Position numbers and translations under genes: made by a program. Source: Acidobacteriota bacterium (GTDB lineage: Bacteria > Acidobacteriota > Terriglobia > Bryobacterales > JACQDG01). From it: 6,598 nt of DNA. This document shows, in pieces, positions 1-6,598 of the stretch (position 1 is its first letter; every line of letters begins with the position of its first letter). Under the pieces are notes generated by a model that was not told where the DNA came from, did no database searches, and saw nothing but the letters and a program-made list of their open reading frames with translations. The stretch spans positions 1 to 6,598 of the forward strand of contig JACQDI010000254.1 in NCBI GenBank assembly GCA_016201195.1, written 5' to 3'.

Positions 1-44
1 ATCGTGGATCGCGGGCCCCGGTACCACGGCCCACTTTCCACGAT
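1..44. other. Nested GC-rich inverted repeat (hairpin) downstream of the peroxiredoxin gene
   Basis: Bases 1-8 (ATCGTGGA) are the exact reverse complement of 37-44, giving an 8-bp outer stem. Inside it, 13-17 (GGGCC) pair with 28-32 (GGCCC), with a symmetric 4-nt internal loop (9-12 against 33-36). The 10-nt loop contains the palindrome GGTACC. The structure lies beyond the stop codon of the minus-strand peroxiredoxin and could act as a transcript 3' end or mRNA-stabilising hairpin. There is no T-tract, so a classical intrinsic terminator is not supported. The outer stem starts at base 1 and may extend outside the window. Confidence 0.5.
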
Positions 45-71
45 CCATGATCCACCTTCCACGATCCACAT
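37..71. repeat. Five-unit 7-bp tandem repeat array, consensus TCCACGA
   Basis: Five consecutive heptamers start at 37, 44, 51, 58 and 65. Every unit begins TCCA. Units 1 and 4 are identical (TCCACGA), and the others differ at one to three of the last three positions. Because the period is 7, a 16-bp stretch at 32-47 recurs at 53-68 with one mismatch. The last base of the array is the last base of the peroxiredoxin stop codon on the minus strand. An inverted copy of the unit (TCGTGGA) is at 2-8. The array is noncoding as far as can be seen. It resembles in kind the heptanucleotide STRR repeats described in cyanobacteria, though the sequence differs. Confidence 0.75.
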
Positions 72-529
72 TACGCAAGGTTCTTCAGCGCCGCCACCAG
101 GTCCTGGTTATCGCGCTGCTTCGGGATATCATAGACCTGGACGTAACGCACCACGCCCTGCTTGTCGATGATCACAGTGGCGCGGTTGGTGATCCCTATA
201 TCGGATAAGTACAATCCAAACTGAGACGCCACGGCTCCCCGGGGCTGGAAGTCGGCCAGCAACGGGTAGCTGATCCCCATCGTTTCCGCAAAGGCTTTGT
301 GAGACCATACGCTGTCCACGCTGATCCCCAGGACCTGTGCGTTGAGCCCCTCAAAGCTCTTCAGGTCGTTGGCGAAGCAGGCGTGCTCCTTGGTGCACAC
401 CGGGCTCCAGTCGAGCGGGTAGAAGGCGAGCACCACGTTCTTGCCTCGAAGACCGCTCAGCTTGACTTCCTTCTGGTCCTGGTCCTTGAGCGTGAAATCC
501 GGGGCAGGTTGCCCCACGGCAATCGGCAT
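71..529 (-). CDS. Peroxiredoxin of the AhpC/TSA (Bcp/AhpE-like) family
   Basis: This 152-residue protein is a cytosolic thiol peroxidase that should reduce hydrogen peroxide or organic peroxides. It has the compact single-domain thioredoxin-fold length normal for Bcp/AhpE-type enzymes and no signal peptide. The active site reads YPLDWSPVCTKE: Pro38, Ser42 (Ser in the usual Thr/Ser position) and peroxidatic Cys45. The conserved active-site Arg is Arg116 in NRATVIID. A second cysteine, Cys51, lies six residues after Cys45; E. coli Bcp has its resolving Cys five residues after, so whether Cys51 resolves the sulfenate is unclear and a 1-Cys mechanism remains possible. The ATG start is supported by AGGAGA eight bases upstream. 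The gene lies 38 bp downstream of queG on the same strand and is probably co-transcribed with it. Family assignment is firm; the subclass is not. Confidence 0.93.
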   Translation of the reverse strand: MPIAVGQPAPDFTLKDQDQKEVKLSGLRGKNVVLAFYPLDWSPVCTKEHACFANDLKSFEGLNAQVLGISVDSVWSHKAFAETMGISYPLLADFQPRGAVASQFGLYLSDIGITNRATVIIDKQGVVRYVQVYDIPKQRDNQDLVAALKNLA

Positions 530-537
530 TGCAGTAT

Positions 538-543
538 TCTCCT
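538..543 (-). promoter_or_regulatory. Shine-Dalgarno of the peroxiredoxin gene
   Basis: On the minus strand these bases read AGGAGA, with eight bases before the ATG at 529. This is the clearest ribosome binding site in the window and fixes the peroxiredoxin start. It contrasts with queG, thrB and the small coiled-coil gene, which show none at a normal distance. Confidence 0.75.
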
Positions 544-567
544 GGTGTGAAAAATTACCTAGACCTT

Positions 568-1623
568 CTACGTTACCACAACCTTTTCAATTCTCTCCAA
601 GGCCCAGCAGGCGTGCTCGCGCACCAATTTGTCGCCGCCGGCAGCAAGCTTTTCGAGGGCCTCACGGAACCGCGGGTTCCCGCTGTTGCCCATCGCCACC
701 GCCACGCTGCGGAGGAAACCGGAGTAGCCGGCGCGCCGGACGGGGCTCGACCGGAACATCTCCTCGAACTCCGCCTCGGTGAGGGCGGCCAGCCTCTCGA
801 GCGGCGGCGCCGCCATCCGCGGCGCAAAGGCTGCGTCTCCGCCGGACGGCGCCCGCCGGTTCCACGGGCAAACATCCTGGCAGATGTCGCACCCGAACAC
901 GTGCCGGCCTGCCTGCTCCCGATGCTCCTCGGGAACCGCTCCCCGCAGCTCGATGGTCCAATAAGAAATGCACAGCCGGGAATCGAGCGCGTAGGCTGGC
1001 CCCTCCGGCCGCCCGGTCGGCACGATTGCCTCGGTGGGGCAGGCGTCGATGCACCGCCGGCAAGTCCCACAACGAAACGGCGCTGGGCCGTCCGGTTCGA
1101 GGTCAAGCGAAACCAAAACCTCCCCCAGGAATACCCACGACCCGATTTTCTGGTTGATCAGGCAGGTGTTGTGCCCGATCCAGCCCAGGCCCGCCCGCTG
1201 GGCATAGGCCCGCTCGAGCACCGGCGAGGTGTCCACACACACCTTGTATTCAAACCGATCGAGCGCCTGCAGCCGCTCCACCAGCTCCCGCATCCGCGCC
1301 CGCATTACCTCGTGGTAATCCTCTCCCCACGCATAGCGCGAGATCCACCCCAGCTCCTCGTCGGTCCACTGCGTCGAGTAGGGCGCCGGCGTGTTGTAAA
1401 GCATCCCCAGAGCAATCACCGACTGGGCCGACGGCAGCAGGCTGTGCACGTCTCCGCGCATCTCCGCGCGCTTCCCGTAAAGGTATCCCATCTCCCCGGC
1501 ATATCCTCGGGCCAGCCACTCGGAGTAGTACCCCGCTTCGGCCGGCGGCTCGGCGGTGGTGATCCCTACCAGCTCGAAACCGCACTCCCGGGCGAGGCTC
1601 TTCACCGTTGCCGCATCCACCAC
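568..1623 (-). CDS. queG: Epoxyqueuosine reductase QueG
   Basis: QueG catalyses the last step of queuosine synthesis, the cobalamin-dependent reduction of epoxyqueuosine to queuosine in tRNAs with GUN anticodons, using two [4Fe-4S] clusters. The 351-residue length is typical. The N-terminal cobalamin-binding half contains the catalytic acid Asp131 in VDTSPVLER, followed by GWIGHNTCLI. The ferredoxin-like part has CxxCxxCxxxCP at 185-196 and a second set, Cys218 plus CxxCxxxCP at 245-253. The last ~70 residues look like the HEAT-like tail that contacts tRNA. The start is GTG at 1623; a second GTG follows directly at 1620, so the exact start is uncertain by one codon. No Shine-Dalgarno sits at a normal distance, but GATAAT lies six bases before the start. 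The stop is TAG, 38 bp before the peroxiredoxin ATG. All cluster ligands and the catalytic Asp are present, so the enzyme should be active. Confidence 0.96.
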   Translation of the reverse strand: MVDAATVKSLARECGFELVGITTAEPPAEAGYYSEWLARGYAGEMGYLYGKRAEMRGDVHSLLPSAQSVIALGMLYNTPAPYSTQWTDEELGWISRYAWGEDYHEVMRARMRELVERLQALDRFEYKVCVDTSPVLERAYAQRAGLGWIGHNTCLINQKIGSWVFLGEVLVSLDLEPDGPAPFRCGTCRRCIDACPTEAIVPTGRPEGPAYALDSRLCISYWTIELRGAVPEEHREQAGRHVFGCDICQDVCPWNRRAPSGGDAAFAPRMAAPPLERLAALTEAEFEEMFRSSPVRRAGYSGFLRSVAVAMGNSGNPRFREALEKLAAGGDKLVREHACWALERIEKVVVT

Positions 1624-1629
1624 AGAACC

Positions 1630-1635
1630 ATTATC
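1630..1635 (-). promoter_or_regulatory. Putative -10 box for queG, placed for a leaderless transcript
   Basis: The minus strand reads GATAAT here, one mismatch from TATAAT, followed by six bases and then the GTG start. With usual sigma-70-type spacing, transcription would begin at the G of GTG. No recognisable -35 hexamer is found 16-18 bp upstream. It lies in the 41-bp gap between queG and the divergent DUF488 gene, so one short region must hold both promoters. Confidence 0.4.
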
Positions 1636-1664
1636 CCGCCGGCGGTATCCTGGAAGCAGCGGCC

Positions 1665-2189
1665 ATGGTGTTCACCATCGGACACTCCACTCACCCACTC
1701 GAAGTCTTTCTCCAGTTGCTCCAGGCCCACGGCGTGACCCGGCTGGTCGATGTCCGCACCATCCCCCGCTCCCGCCGCAACCCGCAGTTCAATCACGAAA
1801 CCCTCCCGGATGCCCTCCGCGCCGCCGGCATCGCCTACGCGCACATCAAAGGCCTCGGCGGCCTGCGCCACCCTCGCCCCGATTCGTTCAACACCGCCTG
1901 GCGAAACGCCGGTTTCCGGGGTTATGCCGACTACATGCAAACGCCGGAGTTCGAGCGTCACTTGACCGAGTTAATCAAGCTGGGAAACGCCGAGCGCATC
2001 GCGGTGATGTGCGCCGAAGCCGTACCCTGGCGCTGCCATCGCTCCCTGATCGGCGACGCCTTGACCGTCCGCGGCGTCGCGGTCGAACACATCATGAGCG
2101 CCAAGGCCGCGCAACCCCACAAGCTCACCCCTTTCGCCAAGGTCGAGGGCACGCGGGTAACCTATCCGGATATAATGGACCACTTATGA
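1665..2189 (+). CDS. DUF488 family protein
   Basis: The 174-residue product has the complete set of DUF488 motifs: TIGHST at 4-9, DVR at 29-31 with SR at 36-37, GGLR at 65-68, CAE at 116-118, CHR at 124-126 and an HxLT near 152-155. The invariant Cys, His and Arg residues suggest an enzyme active site, but the biochemical role of the family is not established. It is a small soluble protein with no signal peptide or membrane segment. An in-frame ATG at 1608 would add 19 residues but would overlap queG. The ATG at 1665 is chosen because family members begin a few residues before TIGHST and because GGAAG (1652-1656) lies eight bases upstream. Its stop TGA overlaps the thrB ATG (ATGA at 2186-2189), so it is the first gene of an overlapped operon. 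The tail contains a rare ATA and a TTA codon within the promoter-like TATAAT region. Confidence 0.92.
   Translation: MVFTIGHSTHPLEVFLQLLQAHGVTRLVDVRTIPRSRRNPQFNHETLPDALRAAGIAYAHIKGLGGLRHPRPDSFNTAWRNAGFRGYADYMQTPEFERHLTELIKLGNAERIAVMCAEAVPWRCHRSLIGDALTVRGVAVEHIMSAKAAQPHKLTPFAKVEGTRVTYPDIMDHL
2171..2176 (+). promoter_or_regulatory. Perfect TATAAT box just before thrB, inside the DUF488 gene
   Basis: A perfect TATAAT lies inside the last codons of the DUF488 gene, nine bases before the thrB ATG. It forces a rare ATA isoleucine codon in a GC-rich frame. Transcription from it would begin at about A2182 or A2186, giving a leader of four bases or none. No TTGACA-like -35 is found at 16-18 bp, and thrB has no Shine-Dalgarno. 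It could be an internal promoter supplementing read-through from DUF488, or chance. Confidence 0.4.
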
Positions 2190-3076
2190 ACACGGTTCGC
2201 GTTCCCGCCTCGAGCGCCAACCTGGGACCGGGCTTCGACGCCCTCGCCCTGGCGCTGGGACTGCACCTTGAATGCGCCTTCGGCCGCGCGGACCGGCTGC
2301 GCATCCAGGTCAGCGGCCGCGACCACGACCTGATCTCCACGGACGAAACCAACCTGATCTGGCGCACCGCCGCCGGCGCCGCGCGTGCCGCGGGCGCCGA
2401 GATGCCCCCGCTTGAAATCGAGATCCGCAATGAGATCCCCGTTGGCAAAGGGCTCGGATCGAGTGCCGCCGCCCTGGTCGCCGCCCTGGCCATCACCGAT
2501 CATGTCCTGAATCTCGGCTGGCCCCGCGCGCGAATCCTGGACGAAGCCTCGCGTCTCGAAGGCCATCCCGACAATGTCGCCGCCTGCGTGCTCGGCTCCA
2601 TCGTGGTCACCGCCACCGGATGCAACAGCAAGATCCAAGCCGTGCGCCTGCCGATGCCCAATGGCTTTCGCGTCGCTGCCGTGGTCCCCAACTATCAGCT
2701 CCCTACTAAGAAGATGCGCGCCGTGTTGCCCGCCGGCTACTCGAACGCCGACGCTATTTTCAACCTGCAACGCGCCGCGTTGCTGGTGGCCGCGCTCGCG
2801 ACCGGCAATCGCGACGCCTTCCCCACCGCCCTCGAGGACCGCCTGCATCAGCCCTACCGCGCGGCCGTCGTGCCCGGCCTCGAAGAAATCCTCGCCCTGC
2901 GCGCCCCCGGCCTGCTCGGCTGCGCCTTGAGCGGCGCCGGACCAGCGGTGTTGGTCTTCTTCGAGAGAGGCGCCGAACGCGCCGCCGAGCTGGTCCGGCA
3001 AATCTTCGACCGCCAGGGGCCGGGCGCCGAAATCTTCATGGTTCCCGTCGAACCGGAGGGCTACACGATCACATGA
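2186..3076 (+). CDS. thrB: Homoserine kinase
   Basis: ThrB phosphorylates homoserine with ATP to O-phosphohomoserine, the substrate of threonine synthase. The 296-residue product is a GHMP-family kinase with all three family motifs: PASSANLGPGFDALA at 7-21, the phosphate-binding loop PVGKGLGSSAA at 85-95, and LSGAGPAVL at 248-256. EGHPDN at 125-130 is also typical of homoserine kinases. The length is close to the roughly 310 residues of the E. coli and B. subtilis enzymes, and no signal peptide is present. The same frame stays open far upstream, but that part overlaps DUF488 and lacks similarity; the ATG at 2186 sits directly before the first GHMP motif. It overlaps the DUF488 stop and the next gene's start by ATGA on each side, which implies translational coupling. 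No other threonine-pathway gene (thrA, thrC, asd) is in the window. Confidence 0.96.
   Translation: MNTVRVPASSANLGPGFDALALALGLHLECAFGRADRLRIQVSGRDHDLISTDETNLIWRTAAGAARAAGAEMPPLEIEIRNEIPVGKGLGSSAAALVAALAITDHVLNLGWPRARILDEASRLEGHPDNVAACVLGSIVVTATGCNSKIQAVRLPMPNGFRVAAVVPNYQLPTKKMRAVLPAGYSNADAIFNLQRAALLVAALATGNRDAFPTALEDRLHQPYRAAVVPGLEEILALRAPGLLGCALSGAGPAVLVFFERGAERAAELVRQIFDRQGPGAEIFMVPVEPEGYTIT
3055..3060 (+). promoter_or_regulatory. Shine-Dalgarno-like GGAGGG before the U32-like gene
   Basis: GGAGGG lies inside the last thrB codons, 12 bases before the ATG at 3073. The spacing is longer than ideal, but together with the ATGA overlap it supports that start. Confidence 0.45.
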
Positions 3077-3993
3077 AGGATTCCCGCTCCTCCCTCGAAC
3101 GTCAGGGTCTCCCCGGCGCCGATCCCCCCGAAGCGCTCGCCTCGTCCAAGCGTTTCCCCGACGGCGGACAATACCGCATCGAGATCCCCTCGACCGAAGG
3201 TCCCCGCGCCCTGGCCGTGGTGCTGGAGGAAGCGGCGAAGCGCTGCGTGCCGGTGCATCGCGTCAGCCAGGGCAGCGGCATCATGCTGCTCACCGATGAG
3301 GAAATCACGGAAATGGCCGCGCTGGGGCGCAGAGCGGGCATCGAGGTGAACCTGTTCATCGGACCCCGCGCCACTTTCGACATCGGCGCCCAGGCTTACT
3401 CGGCCGCCGGCAAGACCCTGGGCCTGTCGCTGCGCGGCGCCGACCAGCTCGTCTATGCCCTAGAAGATGTGAAGCGGGCCCTGCGCCTGGGCATTTCGAG
3501 CGTGCTCGTTTCCGATCTCGGCCTGCTCGCGGTGATCGGCCGCATGAAAAAATCGGGCGAGTTGCCCGCCGGACTGATCATCAAGACTTCGGTGATGATG
3601 GCCCCTGCCAACCCCGCCTCCGCGCGGCTGCTCGAAGACCTGGGGGCCACCACGATCAATGTTCCGTCCGACCTGACCCTCAGCCAGGTGGCCGCCATCC
3701 GCGCCTCCATCGACGCGCCCATCGACTTCTACATCGAGGCCCCCGACAACATCGGCGGCTTCATCCGCTACTACGAGCTGCCCGACCTGGTCCGCGTGGC
3801 TGCTCCCGTCTACGTGAAGCTCGGCCTGCGCAACTCCCCGGATATCTACCCCAGTGGGACACACATCGAAAATACAGTCCTGGCGCTTTCCCGCGAACGC
3901 GTCCGCCGCGCCCAGATCGCCCGCGAAATGCTCGCCCGCTACGCCCCCGAGTTGGTCATGTCGCCCGCCCCCGCCAGCCGAATGTCTGAATGA
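3073..3993 (+). CDS. TIM-barrel protein resembling peptidase family U32, function unknown
   Basis: This 306-residue protein has no signal peptide or membrane segment. After a variable ~27-residue N-terminus begins a conserved-looking core (RFPDGGQYRIEIPS at 27-40). Eight short hydrophobic strands follow at regular spacing: VPVHRVSQGSG (59-69), EVNLFIGPR (91-99), TLGLSLRG (115-122), SVLVSDLG (143-150), GLIIKTSVMM (167-176), TTINVPSD (193-200), DFYIEAPDNIGG (218-229) and PVYVKLG (245-251). This pattern fits a (beta/alpha)8 barrel and resembles proteins usually labelled U32 family peptidase. The cysteine-containing U32 signature is absent; the only cysteine is Cys58. Protease activity is therefore not supported, and the family label rests on general resemblance. 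It overlaps thrB by ATGA and is probably co-translated with it. A related TIM-barrel enzyme of small-molecule metabolism is an equally open alternative. Confidence 0.72.
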   Translation: MKDSRSSLERQGLPGADPPEALASSKRFPDGGQYRIEIPSTEGPRALAVVLEEAAKRCVPVHRVSQGSGIMLLTDEEITEMAALGRRAGIEVNLFIGPRATFDIGAQAYSAAGKTLGLSLRGADQLVYALEDVKRALRLGISSVLVSDLGLLAVIGRMKKSGELPAGLIIKTSVMMAPANPASARLLEDLGATTINVPSDLTLSQVAAIRASIDAPIDFYIEAPDNIGGFIRYYELPDLVRVAAPVYVKLGLRNSPDIYPSGTHIENTVLALSRERVRRAQIAREMLARYAPELVMSPAPASRMSE

Positions 3994-3995
3994 GA

Positions 3996-4006
3996 TATGC
4001 TACACT
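3996..4006 (+). promoter_or_regulatory. Putative -10 region for the small coiled-coil gene
   Basis: Two overlapping -10-like hexamers, TATGCT (3996-4001) and TACACT (4001-4006), lie just after the stop of the U32-like gene. From TACACT, transcription would start at A4013, the first base of the next gene's ATG; from TATGCT it would leave a leader of about five bases. No good -35 hexamer is seen. It suggests that the small gene is transcribed separately and possibly leaderless. Confidence 0.4.
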
Positions 4007-4012
4007 GATCGC

Positions 4013-4276
4013 ATGGATAACACCGAGCTGGAGTCCCTGTTCCGCCGGCTTGCGGAGCAGCAGATCGCGTTGACCCAACACGTCGATCACTTTCACCGGG
4101 AGATTAGCGCTGCCGTTATCGCCCTCGCCGAAGAGCAAAAGCGCTTGGCCCAAGAGCAAAGGCGCTTGGCGGAAGCTCAAACGCGCCTGACGGAGGCGCA
4201 ACAGCACACGGAAGAGCGGCTCAACGGCCTCATTGGTGTGGTCGATGGCATGATCCGCCGTCCGCCCGCCCCGTAA
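4013..4276 (+). CDS. Small coiled-coil protein of unknown function
   Basis: The 87-residue product is almost entirely helical, rich in Glu, Gln, Arg and Leu. Residues 39-59 hold three clear seven-residue repeats of the type AEEQKRL, each with Gln at position 4, Arg at 6 and Leu at 7, and two weaker repeats follow to residue 73. This is what a left-handed coiled coil looks like, so dimerisation or oligomerisation is likely. The end (GLIGVVDGMIRRP) is a short amphipathic hydrophobic patch with a basic, proline-rich tail, possibly a contact site. No signal peptide or enzyme motif is seen. Similar short heptad proteins ending in a LNxLIxxVDxxIRR-like stretch are, as I recall, common in Acidobacteriota. 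The frame is open further upstream, but that part overlaps the U32-like gene; the ATG at 4013 lies 19 bp after that gene's stop. No Shine-Dalgarno precedes it. Confidence 0.72.
   Translation: MDNTELESLFRRLAEQQIALTQHVDHFHREISAAVIALAEEQKRLAQEQRRLAEAQTRLTEAQQHTEERLNGLIGVVDGMIRRPPAP
4127..4189 (+). repeat. 21-bp in-frame tandem repeats inside the coiled-coil gene
   Basis: Three 21-bp units start at 4127, 4148 and 4169. Units 1 and 2 match at 19 of 21 bases and unit 3 is more diverged; a decayed fourth unit follows at 4190. Each encodes one coiled-coil heptad (A-x-x-Q-x-R-L). The near identity of units 1 and 2, including at synonymous sites, points to recent duplication of a heptad and so possible length variation between strains. 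Confidence 0.7.
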
Positions 4277-4351
4277 CGACTGCACACAAAACCCTCTTGG
4301 GCTGAAGGCATCACCTGGGCTGGTCACAAGCGGCATAGCGGTGGGGCCTTC

Positions 4352-4388
4352 CCGTGTCGCGGAGCAGGCACAGCCTGCGGTTGCACGG
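4352..4388. other. Nested inverted repeat in the convergent gap
   Basis: GCAGGC (4364-4369) and GCCTGC (4373-4378) form a perfect 6-bp stem with an ACA loop. Outside it, CCGTG (4352-4356) pairs with CACGG (4384-4388). It lies between the ends of the convergent coiled-coil gene and clpB and could serve as a 3'-end or bidirectional termination/stability hairpin. It could equally be a copy of a dispersed palindromic repeat. The rest of the 174-bp gap shows no coding sign. Confidence 0.5.
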
Positions 4389-4394
4389 CGGCTG

Positions 4395-4411
4395 CCCGAG
4401 CGCGGGGTTTT
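4395..4411 (+). terminator. Weak intrinsic-terminator-like hairpin with T4
   Basis: CCCG (4395-4398) and CGGG (4403-4406) enclose an AGCG loop and are followed, after one G, by TTTT (4408-4411). The stem is only 4 bp and the T-run short. It lies about 120 bp downstream of the coiled-coil gene and could end plus-strand transcription, but it is weak evidence. Confidence 0.25.
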
Positions 4412-4446
4412 CAATCGTCAATCACCAATCATCAAATCGTCAATTC
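4411..4446. repeat. Five-unit 7-bp tandem repeat array, consensus TCAATCG
   Basis: Units start at 4411, 4418, 4425, 4432 and 4440; four are 7 bp and the fourth is 8 bp through an extra A. All share (T/C)CAA followed by a T-rich end, and the first is TCAATCG. The array is AT-rich against a GC-rich background and ends five bases before the clpB stop codon (minus strand). It has the same unit length, copy number and position relative to the gene end as the array at 37-71, although the unit sequence differs. Confidence 0.7.
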
Positions 4447-4450
4447 AAGC

Positions 4451-6598
<2,148 letters not shown>

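Noticed and set aside
37..71. CRISPR array
   Set aside because: The units are 7 bp and directly abutting, with no 25-40 bp repeats, no spacers and no cas genes.
1608..1664. Earlier ATG for the DUF488 protein
   Set aside because: It would add 19 residues absent from the family, overlap the queG coding start, and bypass the GGAAG that precedes the ATG at 1665.
529..1737. A 402-codon plus-strand open frame opposite queG
   Set aside because: It lies antisense to a complete, motif-perfect queG. Its composition (Arg, Pro, His rich, no domain) is that of a GC-rich antisense shadow.
1556..2185. A 210-codon upstream extension of thrB in frame
   Set aside because: It overlaps the DUF488 gene in another frame and the queG start. 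It is Arg/Pro/His-rich without homology, and the GHMP fold starts right after the ATG at 2186.
4288..4303. Minus-strand hairpin with T-run as a clpB terminator
   Set aside because: The stem is only three G-C pairs plus an A-U and a G-U pair, with a four-base T-run partly used in the stem. It is too weak to annotate.
3956..4414. A 152-codon minus-strand open frame across the coiled-coil gene and gap
   Set aside because: It is antisense to the 21-bp repeat gene, whose plus-strand frame gives regular heptads. The minus frame shows no domain and no ribosome binding site.

Overview
The window is GC-rich and densely coded, with an ordinary bacterial gene set. No mobile element, CRISPR array, tRNA or rRNA was seen. 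The protein style (peroxiredoxin with a YPLDWSPVCT active site, a short coiled-coil protein, long-M-domain ClpB) and the base composition suggest Acidobacteriota or a similar soil bacterium. That placement is recollection-based inference, not proof.

Layout, left to right. Bases 1-70 hold a GC-rich hairpin and a five-unit array of 7-bp repeats that ends on the stop codon of a minus-strand peroxiredoxin (71-529). Upstream of that gene, same strand and 38 bp away, is queG, the epoxyqueuosine reductase (568-1623); the two look like one transcription unit. A 41-bp divergent intergenic region separates queG from a plus-strand operon: a DUF488 protein (1665-2189), homoserine kinase thrB (2186-3076) and a TIM-barrel protein resembling peptidase family U32 (3073-3993). 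Both junctions are 4-bp ATGA overlaps. A small coiled-coil protein (4013-4276) follows with its own promoter-like box. A 174-bp gap (4277-4450) contains nested hairpins and a second five-unit 7-bp array, which ends five bases before the stop of a minus-strand clpB (4451-6598, 5' end beyond the window).

The genes cover unrelated housekeeping jobs: tRNA queuosine maturation, peroxide detoxification, threonine synthesis and protein disaggregation. I do not see a clear new multi-gene system. The points most worth a second look are the two heptamer arrays placed the same way at gene 3' ends, three genes with no usable Shine-Dalgarno but a -10-like box 6-11 bases before the start codon (possible leaderless mRNAs), the overlapped DUF488-thrB-U32-like operon whose partners have no known shared role, and the 21-bp internal repeats of the small coiled-coil gene.
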